Positions 1 through 9,418 of a stretch of 64,000 nucleotides of DNA are shown one piece after another. The first letter of the stretch is position 1, and every line of letters begins with the position of its first letter. Source of the DNA: Spirobacillus cienkowskii (lineage in GTDB: Bacteria; Bdellovibrionota_B; Oligoflexia; Silvanigrellales; Silvanigrellaceae); the NCBI GenBank assembly GCA_003339605.1, contig QOVW01000060.1, positions 1-64,000 on the forward strand, given 5' to 3'. The notes below the pieces were generated by a model. It worked only from the letters and a program-made list of their open reading frames with translations, was not told where the DNA came from and did no database searches. The translations under genes and the position numbers were made by a program.

Positions 1-2040
1 GCCCGCTGTGTTGTGCAACGCTTGCGCTTCTATTTGCACAGCACCTTGTGCCACAATACTACCCAAATTATTCACTAAGTTTTGCCCTTGGGTATTGAGA
101 CTGAACGCACCTTTGGCAACAATTTCACCCTTGTTATTACTAGTCACACCTCCTTGTAATATTAAATTGTTGCTTGCAAAAACTTTTCCATCTTTGTTAC
201 TTAAATTACTACCTTTTGTTAAATTTAACTCAATATCAACTCCAGAAATTTGCCCAGAATTATTTTCAAGATTACTTGCATTTAATACTAAATCACCTTC
301 AGCAATTATTTTTCCTTTTACATTTAAAATTTCTTTGTTTCCAACATCAATTTGCAAGTCTTCTTTTGCAAATACTGTACCGTCTGTGTTAGTTAAACCA
401 GAAGAACTGGTAAATTCTAAATTACTTTTACCGCTACCAAAAACGCCTTTTTCATTTTTAAAATCACCAGAACGAACCGTCACAACTCCTTGAGCAACCA
501 ATAGTCCTTCAGTATTATTTATATTTTGATCATGAGCCTCTAGTAATAATTTCCCATGCGATGAAATAAGTCCTTTTTGGTTATTGATATTGCCACCAGA
601 ATAAGTAAGATCTTCATTTGAAATTAACTTTCCTGCCGCATTTTTTAAATTTCCATTTTTATCTAAATTTAAAGTAACATTTTTACCTTCAATTTCACCA
701 TTATCATTTAAAATGCTTGTTGTATTTAATTTTAAATCATTAGAAGCTATGATTTTTCCTTTTTCATTATTTATTAAACTCGAACTAATATCGATTTTTC
801 CAGAGGTAATAATTTCGCCAAAATTATTTTGAAATTCACCGCTTGTAAGATCAAAATTTCCTTTTGTATGAATAGAGCCTAAAGCGTTATCAAAAACTTG
901 ATTTTTTGTATCAATTTTTAAATTTTTATCGCTTAAAAGAATTCCTTCTTTATTTGAAAATTCACCAATGTCTAAATTTAAATCGGACTTTCCTTCTATT
1001 TTACCCTTAGCATTATTTAATTTTCCTTCATCCAATAAAATTGACGTTTTTTCTCCAAAAATTTCACCATAATTATTATCTAAATATCTTGCTTTAATTA
1101 TATTATCGGATTGCGAAATAATACTTCCAGATGTATTATAAATAGAGTTAGAATTTATAATTAATTCATTTTCAGCTTTAATTAACCCTCGGTTATTTAC
1201 TAAATTACTATTTTTAGTGTCTAAATTTAAGTTTGACTTAGTTATTATTTTTCCATCTTCATTATTAATAAAACCTTGTTCTATATATAAAAGATTATCC
1301 CCTATTATATTTCCTTTTACGTTAATCAAATCACCAGATTTAAAATCAAGATTTGAGTAATTTGCGCTTAAAACACCTTCAGTATTATCAATTCCTAATC
1401 CTTTAACTGTGAGTTGCTCTTCTGCAATTATTTTACTCGCAACATTATGTATCTTATTATCGGATTCTATTTTTATATGTTCTTTGGCAGAAATAATTAC
1501 ATTATCATTTTTGATATTACTTGAATTTATATCAATACTATTATTGGCAAAAAAATTGCTTGAATTATTAATAAAATCAACGCCACTATCAAGTTTTAAA
1601 TTTTTATTTGTTGTTATATCTGATTTTTTTGATATAAATTCAGAAGAACTGATATTAATATTTGCTTCAGATTCAAACACAGAATCAACTAAATCAATTT
1701 TGTTACTTTTAACAAAAATATCATTTTCTGAATAAATTAACCCTTTGTTACTATTTAAATTATTTGCAGATAATTTTAATAATCCAGCACTATAAATATC
1801 CCCTGAGTTAAGAAAATCTTGTCTTGATTCAATTTGTAAATATTCTTTTCCGCGCTGTACAATTGTACCTGTATTAATAAAATTAGTTGCTGTAATTTCT
1901 ATAATACCTTTAGAATCAAAATAGCCTTTTTTCTCAAAATTTTTACCAATTTCTATTATTGAACGATTTTCTGCTAAAATTTTTCCTAAAAAATCAGCAT
2001 TTCCTGTTACTTTAATTAATAAATCATCTTTAGAAAGAAC
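1..2040 (-). repeat. FHA-type degenerate repeats within TpsA
   Basis: The reverse-strand translation repeats, about every 20-22 residues, a pattern of the form (N)x(G)xIxAxxxLxLxxxxLxN. Recognisable units include GKIIASNDLKLN, GKIIAEGDLVLN, GKVFASNNLILQ and GEIVAKGAFSLN. This is the expected coil periodicity of a right-handed beta-helix in the FHA family. The repeats are divergent at DNA level, so they are old rather than freshly duplicated. Confidence 0.8.
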
Positions 2041-3048
2041 CCTATCAACTTTTAAATCTCCATTTGCAAAAAGCTGCAGCGATCCTTCAAGAGTTTCTAG
2101 GCGACCCATGCTATTCACGCCAATGCCATACTCTGTTGCAATTAAATAAATTTGTTTTGCAAACATACCGCCAACAGATTTAACATCCAAAGCAAACTGT
2201 GGCGTCCCACCACCAATATCAATAGGTTTTGTTTGTAACGTTTTAAAAAATACTCGGTTTGTACCTAAAATTGTATTTAATTTATTAGCCCATACTTCGC
2301 CGCCTACTTGCATAGTGCGAGCAATCAAATCGAGCTCCGCGACTTGCAAAGCATTGAGCCCTTTTTCACCAATTTTAAGTAACGCGCTATCAACACGAAA
2401 TGAGTCTAATAATCCTGTGGTACTCCATTCGGGTTTTCCAACCACCAAACTCGCTCTTGAGGTATTGATAAATCCGCAACCATCACAGGTAATGCCATTG
2501 GGGTTTGCAATAATGATATCTGCAATTTTTCCTGCAACCTCCATTGGCCCAAACAGCAACGAAGGGTCTGAACCCATCACCTCCGATAAAATCACTTTTG
2601 CAGGCTCATGCCCTAACTGCGGATTGCCAGCAATCCATCCTGCAAGCTGCGACTGAATATCTTTGTCGCTATTATTAAAAACCAAACCACTTTTATCGAC
2701 ATTAAATTGTTCAAATTGATTGTGTGAAATACCGCTCGAACTTGGTGGCGCAATGTGCACAACAGGCACGCCATTATGCGCAGCATCCATAATTGGATGC
2801 CGTTCATTTGGCGCGTTACGATACGCAACAGCTTGTGCAAATGCCTGCTGATGTTCTAAAAATGCGGTATTACAAGAATATGCAATGATAAAAACCGTTG
2901 AAATTGCTTTTAATTTTGTTGTTAACTTACGACTACATTTGGCGCACTTGTGATTAAAATTCAAGATCAGCTGATTGCAAGTATTTTTTGAATTAAATCT
3001 ATTATCTTTTGTAAAAAAATTATTGTTATTTTTATTAAAATTTTTCAT
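1..3048 (-). CDS. TpsA filamentous haemagglutinin/haemolysin-type exoprotein (5' part; runs off left edge)
   Basis: Seen: an uninterrupted frame of 1016 codons from ATG 3046-3048 to the window edge. Residues about 40-73 form an extended signal peptide ending near AFAQA. Residues about 80-300 match the secretion (TPS) domain of the FHA/ShlA/HpmA family, with the hallmark NPNGI at 182-186 followed by the C188-x-x-C191 pair found in ShlA/HpmA types. From about residue 300 the protein becomes degenerate short repeats of the FHA beta-helix kind. Known: such proteins cross the outer membrane through a TpsB partner and act as adhesins, cytolysins or contact-dependent toxins. The partner tpsB lies 47 bases upstream in the same direction, so the two form an operon. 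The activity-defining C-terminus is outside the window, so adhesin versus toxin cannot be decided. Confidence 0.93.
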   Translation of the reverse strand, partial: MKNFNKNNNNFFTKDNRFNSKNTCNQLILNFNHKCAKCSRKLTTKLKAISTVFIIAYSCNTAFLEHQQAFAQAVAYRNAPNERHPIMDAAHNGVPVVHIAPPSSSGISHNQFEQFNVDKSGLVFNNSDKDIQSQLAGWIAGNPQLGHEPAKVILSEVMGSDPSLLFGPMEVAGKIADIIIANPNGITCDGCGFINTSRASLVVGKPEWSTTGLLDSFRVDSALLKIGEKGLNALQVAELDLIARTMQVGGEVWANKLNTILGTNRVFFKTLQTKPIDIGGGTPQFALDVKSVGGMFAKQIYLIATEYGIGVNSMGRLETLEGSLQLFANGDLKVDRVLSKDDLLIKVTGNADFLGKILAENRSIIEIGKNFEKKGYFDSKGIIEITATNFINTGTIVQRGKEYLQIESRQDFLNSGDIYSAGLLKLSANNLNSNKGLIYSENDIFVKSNKIDLVDSVFESEANINISSSEFISKKSDITTNKNLKLDSGVDFINNSSNFFANNSIDINSSNIKNDNVIISAKEHIKIESDNKIHNVASKIIAEEQLTVKGLGIDNTEGVLSANYSNLDFKSGDLINVKGNIIGDNLLYIEQGFINNEDGKIITKSNLNLDTKNSNLVNNRGLIKAENELIINSNSIYNTSGSIISQSDNIIKARYLDNNYGEIFGEKTSILLDEGKLNNAKGKIEGKSDLNLDIGEFSNKEGILLSDKNLKIDTKNQVFDNALGSIHTKGNFDLTSGEFQNNFGEIITSGKIDISSSLINNEKGKIIASNDLKLNTTSILNDNGEIEGKNVTLNLDKNGNLKNAAGKLISNEDLTYSGGNINNQKGLISSHGKLLLEAHDQNINNTEGLLVAQGVVTVRSGDFKNEKGVFGSGKSNLEFTSSSGLTNTDGTVFAKEDLQIDVGNKEILNVKGKIIAEGDLVLNASNLENNSGQISGVDIELNLTKGSNLSNKDGKVFASNNLILQGGVTSNNKGEIVAKGAFSLNTQGQNLVNNLGSIVAQGAVQIEAQALHNTAG

Positions 3049-3095
3049 CTGAAATCCTTTTCAGAAAATGAGGAAGTTAAAATAAATTTTATTTT

Positions 3096-4853
3096 TTAAA
3101 TATTTCCTGATAACGATAAATACAAATTCCATGTATTAGATTTAAAATCTTTTGGCTTTAAAATAGGGGTTGCTAAAGCAATATCAAATTGAAATATTGA
3201 AAACTGGCCTTGCAAACCCAAAGCAGTGCCCCCTAAATTTCTGCCAACTAATTCGTTAGAATTGGGTCCCCAAACATAGCCATAATCTAATGCTAAGTAA
3301 GTATTATAATTTCCTAAATGACTTAAAAAACCAAGAGGCATTGTAAAATCATTGCGCACCAAATAACCATTTTCTGATAACAAAATAACATCCCCATCAA
3401 AACCTCGAACTGTATTTCTTCCTCCAATTGAAAACTGATCTGTTGCTGTTGTTTTATCTTTTGTGTACTGCAAACGATGATTAGAAGAAAATTGAATCTT
3501 TTTTTCCCATGGAGTAAACAAATAATTAAAATTAAATTGCGCGGTAAAAATTTTTGGCCTAATTGTCATTTGATTGGATTCTGTTTTTTGAAAATCAGAC
3601 TCTGCACCAAACCATCCCGTTCCTTCACGATAAGCAACTTGCGTTGTAAAATTAGAACGCGAATACATTTTTTTAACGCTTGCTCCAACTTCAATATTGG
3701 TTGTTTTTCTCCTTTGCGTGATAATTTCTCTATCACTAATAAAACTTTCCGCACGTCTAATAGATAGTAACGAATAAATTCCAATTTTTGCTGAAGCCGA
3801 GCGAAATGGAGTGTAATCCCAACGATAATCTGTTTTGTTACTATTTCCTCTTGATAATTCGTTTGCAGTGGTGAGTTTTAAAGTTTGTCCAAAGCGATTA
3901 TAAGAGTTTGAAACACTAAAAAGATGATAATAAAACGGAATAGAATAGCTTAGCGTTAAACTTTGCGACATATTATATTGCGTTAAATTTTCGACATTAG
4001 ACATTGAACTAGCGCTTAGTAAATCGCTAATCCCTAAAAGATTATCAAATGCTAAAAATGAAGAAAGTTGCGTTCGGCCTAAGCTCTTGCTACCAGAATT
4101 ATCAACCGTTGTTCCAAATCGAATGCGTGATGTGAATTTTATTTTTTCGCGCTCTATAATAACAATACTAAAATTTGGATTTTCTCCTGGCTCAATTTTA
4201 GTTGTCACTTTTTGACTTGGCAGACGTTTCATCTGCTCAACGCCCTGCTCAATATCACGAATATTCAATACATCTCCAGATTTAATTGGAAATGCATTTT
4301 GCCAAATTCCCCAATTTGTATCTTCGCTGCGCGTTAAATCACCCTGCTCAACCATTCTAATTGCAGCAATCTTTCCAATCATCACTTTAAAATCAAGAAC
4401 ACCATCTGTTAAATTTTGTTCAGGAACTGCAACGCGAGAAGTGATGTAACCTTTCTCAATTAAAGAATTATTCAGCACATTTACAATTTGCTGAATCCCT
4501 TCTACCCCAATGCATGTGCTTAAGTACGGTTTGACATAACTCTCAAACCAAAAAAACAAGTCATTTTGGTTATCTATAAAATTAATTTTATTTATTTTGT
4601 AACATTGATCTTCTTTTGGCAGTTCTAAAGGAACTGGTTTTATTTCTTGTGGTTTTAATATATCCACCTGAGGTTCAATTTTCTTTTGAAACTCTTTTGC
4701 TCTGTCTTCTTGTTCATGGATTCCGAATTCAATTGCTTCGAGTGATGTGGTTGGAACTTGAGAGTAAGAATTTTTGCAAGCTAATAGACTTGCAACAACA
4801 AACGCAAAGTTAACTAAAAATTTTCTTTTTTTTATATTCATTTTACACTTCAT
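3096..4853 (-). CDS. TpsB outer-membrane transporter (ShlB/FhaC/HecB family)
   Basis: 585 residues, the usual TpsB size. An N-terminal signal segment (residues about 10-32) is followed by a POTRA region (about 75-160, with the typical late part GYITSRVAVPEQNL) and a C-terminal 16-strand barrel region. The barrel carries the conserved VRGF loop-6 motif and a late run of aromatic-rich beta strands. Role: recognises the TPS domain of the partner exoprotein in the periplasm and passes it through the outer membrane. It lies immediately upstream of tpsA (47-base gap, same strand), which strongly supports the pairing. A second ATG lies four codons in (MNIKKRKF), so the exact start is uncertain by a few residues. 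Confidence 0.93.
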   Translation of the reverse strand: MKCKMNIKKRKFLVNFAFVVASLLACKNSYSQVPTTSLEAIEFGIHEQEDRAKEFQKKIEPQVDILKPQEIKPVPLELPKEDQCYKINKINFIDNQNDLFFWFESYVKPYLSTCIGVEGIQQIVNVLNNSLIEKGYITSRVAVPEQNLTDGVLDFKVMIGKIAAIRMVEQGDLTRSEDTNWGIWQNAFPIKSGDVLNIRDIEQGVEQMKRLPSQKVTTKIEPGENPNFSIVIIEREKIKFTSRIRFGTTVDNSGSKSLGRTQLSSFLAFDNLLGISDLLSASSMSNVENLTQYNMSQSLTLSYSIPFYYHLFSVSNSYNRFGQTLKLTTANELSRGNSNKTDYRWDYTPFRSASAKIGIYSLLSIRRAESFISDREIITQRRKTTNIEVGASVKKMYSRSNFTTQVAYREGTGWFGAESDFQKTESNQMTIRPKIFTAQFNFNYLFTPWEKKIQFSSNHRLQYTKDKTTATDQFSIGGRNTVRGFDGDVILLSENGYLVRNDFTMPLGFLSHLGNYNTYLALDYGYVWGPNSNELVGRNLGGTALGLQGQFSIFQFDIALATPILKPKDFKSNTWNLYLSLSGNI

Positions 4854-5067
4854 ATGTCACTTTTCCAAAAAAAATTACAAAACACATTACGAATCAATGG
4901 AATCAAAAAAATTTAAGCAGTTAATTAAATTAAATTTTTAAAAAAATCAAATAATTTTAGCTAATTATTTTTTTTACTAAATTTTAAGAAAAGAAGGGAG
5001 ATTACAATTTTTTTAGATAGGTAAGCTAAATGCGATGTTTTTTATTTAAAGATAATTGGTAATTTTT

Positions 5068-7779
5068 TTATTTTTTATTTATATATTCTTCATTAATACC
5101 AGAATATTTAGCAAAATTTAGAACAGAAAATATTTCTTTATTTTGAGACGTTAGTAAAACTAAATTAGTTTTTAAAAAATTATCAATCTCAATATTAACT
5201 TTGTCTAAAAACAATAAATAAGACTCATAAGATTCAATCTGCTTTGCTTGAAAAAATATTGCAAAAATTGCTTTAATGTAATCGGTTATAATTTCATCTT
5301 CCATTTTTTCTGTTGAAGAGAATATTCGAGAAAAACTAAAACATGAACTTTTTTGAACATCAACTTTTTCTTTATTAAATTTTTTAACTTTATTTAAAAA
5401 GCTATTACATAACTCATTAAGAGCATACTGGGATTCACCAATACCCTTAAGTTTTTCTTTATTAATACGCGAAATATGATACATAGACTCAAGGGGATCT
5501 GACTTTCTTTTTAAAATAAAATAATCATAAACCAATGAATAAGGTTTATTACGGTAATTTTTTTCGAATTCTTCGAAATCATTACAAATGTCTTTCCAAA
5601 TATTTTGATAATTGCCAGAAATAGACTTTTCAAAATTGTAAGAAAATATTTTACTAAATAATTGAAATGGATTTAAATAAAAATTATCAATAATAGAGCT
5701 TGTAAAAATATTATTCCACAGTTTATTAATTACAAATACCACACCTAAACCATAACAAGCCACATTAAAATAAGACGATATTTTAGATATTAAGTTCATA
5801 ATTTTTTTGTATTTATCTTTTGCAGAAACTGAAGTTGTTAAAAACAAAATTCCATCTATTGCGCTTAAAAACAAATAAAGACCAATATCAAGCTCAGTTG
5901 ATTTTTGATTTAAATTTTTAAAAAAATTATCGATTATAGGAGAATGAGCGGCTATATTTCTAATTTGAGAAGAAAATGAAAAAGTACTGCCTAATGCAAG
6001 CATATTTTCTGTAATATCATCTTTTATACTTTTACTACCTTCAGAAATACCTTCAAGCTTTGACAAATCATCTACTCTTTCTTTTTCTGAGTATAGTGAG
6101 AGTTTAATTAAATTAAAGTAAACATCTGAGTAGTTATTTTTACATATCTCATATAAAATTTTTTGAATTTTTTTATCAACATAATTTTCATTATATTTTT
6201 GTTTATAATACCGTAAAAAAATCTTAAACTCAGAGCTTCCTCTAACAAGCGTTGCCATTTCAACAGTCAAAACTTTAAAAGAATTTAACTGAACCCGTAA
6301 AGTATTTTCTAAAATATTTCTCCTATTAAAGTAGCTTAAACATTTATAGTAATTTAACTTAATATGGTTCAATTTATTATCAACAATCTCATTTTTTTCA
6401 TTCGTTTTAAAACTAGAAAAAATTCCTTTATTTGATATATAATCATTTTCTAAAATATTAATTTCTTGTTTTATTTTTGCATAATACTTAAAAGAATTAC
6501 ACAAATAAAAATTAAAATCTTCTATTTTACTATTAACTTTTCTTAATTGAAGTAAAATATCTTTTAGTTTTTTATAATCATATTTATCAACCAATAATTT
6601 TTCTTGGTTGAACTTATAGTAACTCGTATTTTTTAAAAAAACTTTATACAAATTTTTAAATAATAAAACACTTTGATCTAAAATAATAAAATTTTTATAT
6701 GATTCTAAAGATACGACTTCTGGTAATACCGTTGCAGCACTTAAACCAGAAGTTACACCCATAAGCATAAAAGAAAAAATTATATTATGCAACCTAATAA
6801 CATGAGACGCATAATAATTAAAAATCTCATCATCAGTTAAAGTTAAGTAAAAATCACTTCTATCAGCCACACTTCTATTATTACACTGCTTAACAATTTG
6901 AGAATTTAAATTTTCAAAAATTTCATCTAATTTATATTTATCAAAAATATTTTCTAAATCTTTTTTTATTTCTAACATTTCTGGATAATAAAATTTAAAA
7001 CTTGCTTTTGGTAAATTTTTATTTTTATCATAAATGTTTTCCAAAATATTTTTTAAATAAATTAATTCTTCATACTCAATTGTAACTTTAGGAGTATCCT
7101 GCAAAGGCTTAAAGCCCAAACCATTTATTATGTTATCAAAATCTTTTCTTTTAACAAGATTAATATGGTTTTCAATAACTCTGTAATTAAGAGAGTTTTT
7201 TTGTTTAGTATTTGCTATGTTACCAAATTTTTTGTGTAACTCACTTAAGATATTATCTAAACTAAATTTTAATTGCAAAAAATCATCAATTTTTATACTT
7301 ATTTCATAAGAGTCATTTTTAGGTTTGTAACCTAATTTGGCAAATTTTTGCAATTCTTCAGGTAAAATAATTACCCTTGATTTCTCCATTGTATTTGGTT
7401 TATAACCATCTAATACTTCTCTTACCTTAGCAAACGAGAATTCAAATTTTTCAAGAAAATTTATTGTTGACTGATTTGTTCCAATGATTGTTAAAATTTT
7501 TTTTGTATTTTTTTTATTATACCAGATATTAACTAAAATATTATGTTTTTTTAAATTATTTAATATCAGGTTATTTTGATTTCGATGAAACTCTGCACGC
7601 TCAAAATACCAAAGGCTCTCTAAATAGTTAATACAAATTTTAACTAAAATTTTATAATATTCATTGATATCTGGGTAATTAATTTTTGCTTCATCAATAA
7701 GGTCTTGCTTGTTATACTTTTTTATAAGCTTTGCTGTCGTATTTTCACCCAAATCTACACAACCATTATTTGTATTCAT
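5068..7779 (-). CDS. Large Lys/Asn-rich protein of unknown function with internal repeats
   Basis: 903 residues, not recognised. It is visibly richer in A+T, Lys, Asn and Ile than neighbouring housekeeping genes. Three related stretches begin at about residues 124, 149 and 220. Each starts with G(Y/F)KP and runs on into a beta-like VxI segment and a leucine-spaced helix (EELxxLKxxLxNI), suggesting tandem small domains. Hydrophobic stretches lie at about 332-358 and in the later half (two around 640-700), so membrane association is possible. There is no clear N-terminal signal peptide. It stands alone between mnmE and the tpsBA pair on the same strand. Size, composition and isolation resemble secreted effectors of host-associated bacteria, but that is only inference. 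Confidence 0.8.
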   Translation of the reverse strand: MNTNNGCVDLGENTTAKLIKKYNKQDLIDEAKINYPDINEYYKILVKICINYLESLWYFERAEFHRNQNNLILNNLKKHNILVNIWYNKKNTKKILTIIGTNQSTINFLEKFEFSFAKVREVLDGYKPNTMEKSRVIILPEELQKFAKLGYKPKNDSYEISIKIDDFLQLKFSLDNILSELHKKFGNIANTKQKNSLNYRVIENHINLVKRKDFDNIINGLGFKPLQDTPKVTIEYEELIYLKNILENIYDKNKNLPKASFKFYYPEMLEIKKDLENIFDKYKLDEIFENLNSQIVKQCNNRSVADRSDFYLTLTDDEIFNYYASHVIRLHNIIFSFMLMGVTSGLSAATVLPEVVSLESYKNFIILDQSVLLFKNLYKVFLKNTSYYKFNQEKLLVDKYDYKKLKDILLQLRKVNSKIEDFNFYLCNSFKYYAKIKQEINILENDYISNKGIFSSFKTNEKNEIVDNKLNHIKLNYYKCLSYFNRRNILENTLRVQLNSFKVLTVEMATLVRGSSEFKIFLRYYKQKYNENYVDKKIQKILYEICKNNYSDVYFNLIKLSLYSEKERVDDLSKLEGISEGSKSIKDDITENMLALGSTFSFSSQIRNIAAHSPIIDNFFKNLNQKSTELDIGLYLFLSAIDGILFLTTSVSAKDKYKKIMNLISKISSYFNVACYGLGVVFVINKLWNNIFTSSIIDNFYLNPFQLFSKIFSYNFEKSISGNYQNIWKDICNDFEEFEKNYRNKPYSLVYDYFILKRKSDPLESMYHISRINKEKLKGIGESQYALNELCNSFLNKVKKFNKEKVDVQKSSCFSFSRIFSSTEKMEDEIITDYIKAIFAIFFQAKQIESYESYLLFLDKVNIEIDNFLKTNLVLLTSQNKEIFSVLNFAKYSGINEEYINKK

Positions 7780-7900
7780 TTGACAACACCATATTTATAT
7801 AAATTTATTAATTTTAAATAAATTATCAAAATAAAGAAAAAAAAAGACTACCAAAAACACAATAGTTGATTACCAAAAATTTTTCAAATGAAATTTTTAA

Positions 7901-9388
7901 TTACTTACCAATACAAAATGTCGAAAAGATTTTTTCATATACTTGGTCTAAATTAATTTCTCCCACAATTTCCTGAATGGATTGTCTTGCAAAATTAATA
8001 ACAGACGAAATTTTTTCGGGAAAATCATGTTTATTTATGAGATTTTCGGCTTCTTGCAAATATTGGATAGCATGCAAAACTTTATCTCTTTGTCTGGCTG
8101 AAATCAGGGTAGGATTCTCTCCTTTGGCAAGAAATCCGGTCAAACTTTGATGCAAGTCAACAAGATAACGCGATAAGTTTTCTGTTTCTATTTCAGAAAT
8201 TATCACAAATTTTTTAGTAATGGCTTTACTATCTAAGGTAGGAATATTGAGTTGATTAAACAACTGCGCTTCATCTTGTAGGATTTTTTGTATGATATCA
8301 TTCGAAAATAAATCTTTTTTACTTAAAATAACAAGAACTTTTTGCTGCGATGCTATAGTTAAATTTTGTAATAATTCGTTAATTTGATCAAAAATAAATT
8401 TTGTGACGGTTTCAGTTGAGCATTGATGCACATCAATAACTAAACAAATAATATCTGACTGCCCTAAAGTTTGAATACTTCGTTGCACACCAATTTTTTC
8501 GACAACATCTACCGTATCACGTATTCCTGCAGTATCAATCAATACAAAATCTTTGCCATCAATAATCAACCTATCTTCTAAAACATCTCGAGTCGTGCCA
8601 GGTATATGAGTGACAATAGCACGTTCGTAGCGTAACAACGCATTATACAAACTTGACTTACCCGCATTTGGCTTGCCAATTAATGCCACTTTAACACCTT
8701 CACGCAACTTTATACCGCTCGAGTAAGTATTGAGTAAAAGCAACAGTCTTTCCATCGATTGTTGCATCTGAGGTCGCAAAGAACTGGGCTCGTAATCGCC
8801 AACTTCATCGGGCGCAAAATCAATGTGTGCTTCTAAGTAAGAAAGTATTCCAATTAGTTGTTCACGAATGAGCTCTGTTTCCTGTGTTAACACCCCAGCA
8901 ACAGCTTGCCGTGCTAACGTTACACCACCAAAGGTTTCGGCATGAATCAGTTGATTTATCCCCTCGGCTTGCACCAAATCGAGTTTGCCATTTAAAACAG
9001 CTCGTTGCGTAAATTCTCCAGGTTGTGCATCGCGCATACCGAGCTGTCGTAAAAAACTATGTAGCTTTGCAGAAATCAATGGGTTTCCGTGCACAGACAC
9101 TTCGAATACATCTTCTCCCGTATAACTTTTAGGGGCGGGGAAAAAAGTTACCACAACATCATCAATCACTTCCCCTTGCTGATTTTTAAAATAAACATAA
9201 CGAGTTATTGGAACACCATTTGTTTTTAATAACAAATCTGCAAAAGGAACTGCTTTCGAACTGTTTGGCACGCATAAGTAGGGAGATAAGACACTCAAAA
9301 GATTTTGGCCAGAAATACGGTGCACATGAATTGCGCTGCGCACCGGAGGTGAAGCAAGAGCAAAAATACTATCAAATTGTGAATTCAA
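7901..9388 (-). CDS. mnmE: tRNA-modifying GTPase MnmE (TrmE)
   Basis: 495 residues, somewhat longer than the usual ~455. With MnmG it installs the aminomethyl-type group at C5 of wobble uridine-34. The N-terminal tetrahydrofolate-binding domain (1-120) is followed by a helical domain and an inserted G domain: G1 GKPNAGKSS at 238-246, G2 TTRD at 265-268, G3 DTAGIR at 285-290 and a G4-like SKKD in place of the usual NKxD. The C-terminal FCIGK at 491-495 carries the conserved catalytic Cys motif. The only start at the N-terminal end is TTG (9386-9388), with AAGGATT upstream. It is the last gene of the rnpA-yidD-yidC-khpB-mnmE run. Its partner mnmG lies at 21266-23149. Confidence 0.97.
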   Translation of the reverse strand: MNSQFDSIFALASPPVRSAIHVHRISGQNLLSVLSPYLCVPNSSKAVPFADLLLKTNGVPITRYVYFKNQQGEVIDDVVVTFFPAPKSYTGEDVFEVSVHGNPLISAKLHSFLRQLGMRDAQPGEFTQRAVLNGKLDLVQAEGINQLIHAETFGGVTLARQAVAGVLTQETELIREQLIGILSYLEAHIDFAPDEVGDYEPSSLRPQMQQSMERLLLLLNTYSSGIKLREGVKVALIGKPNAGKSSLYNALLRYERAIVTHIPGTTRDVLEDRLIIDGKDFVLIDTAGIRDTVDVVEKIGVQRSIQTLGQSDIICLVIDVHQCSTETVTKFIFDQINELLQNLTIASQQKVLVILSKKDLFSNDIIQKILQDEAQLFNQLNIPTLDSKAITKKFVIISEIETENLSRYLVDLHQSLTGFLAKGENPTLISARQRDKVLHAIQYLQEAENLINKHDFPEKISSVINFARQSIQEIVGEINLDQVYEKIFSTFCIGK

Positions 9389-9418
9389 AAACTTAATCCT
9401 TTTTAATGACCTATTGCA

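Noticed and set aside
8-1735. Plus-strand open frames rich in Leu/Phe/Ile
   Set aside because: They are mirror frames of the TpsA coding strand; the minus strand has an uninterrupted, family-matching frame.
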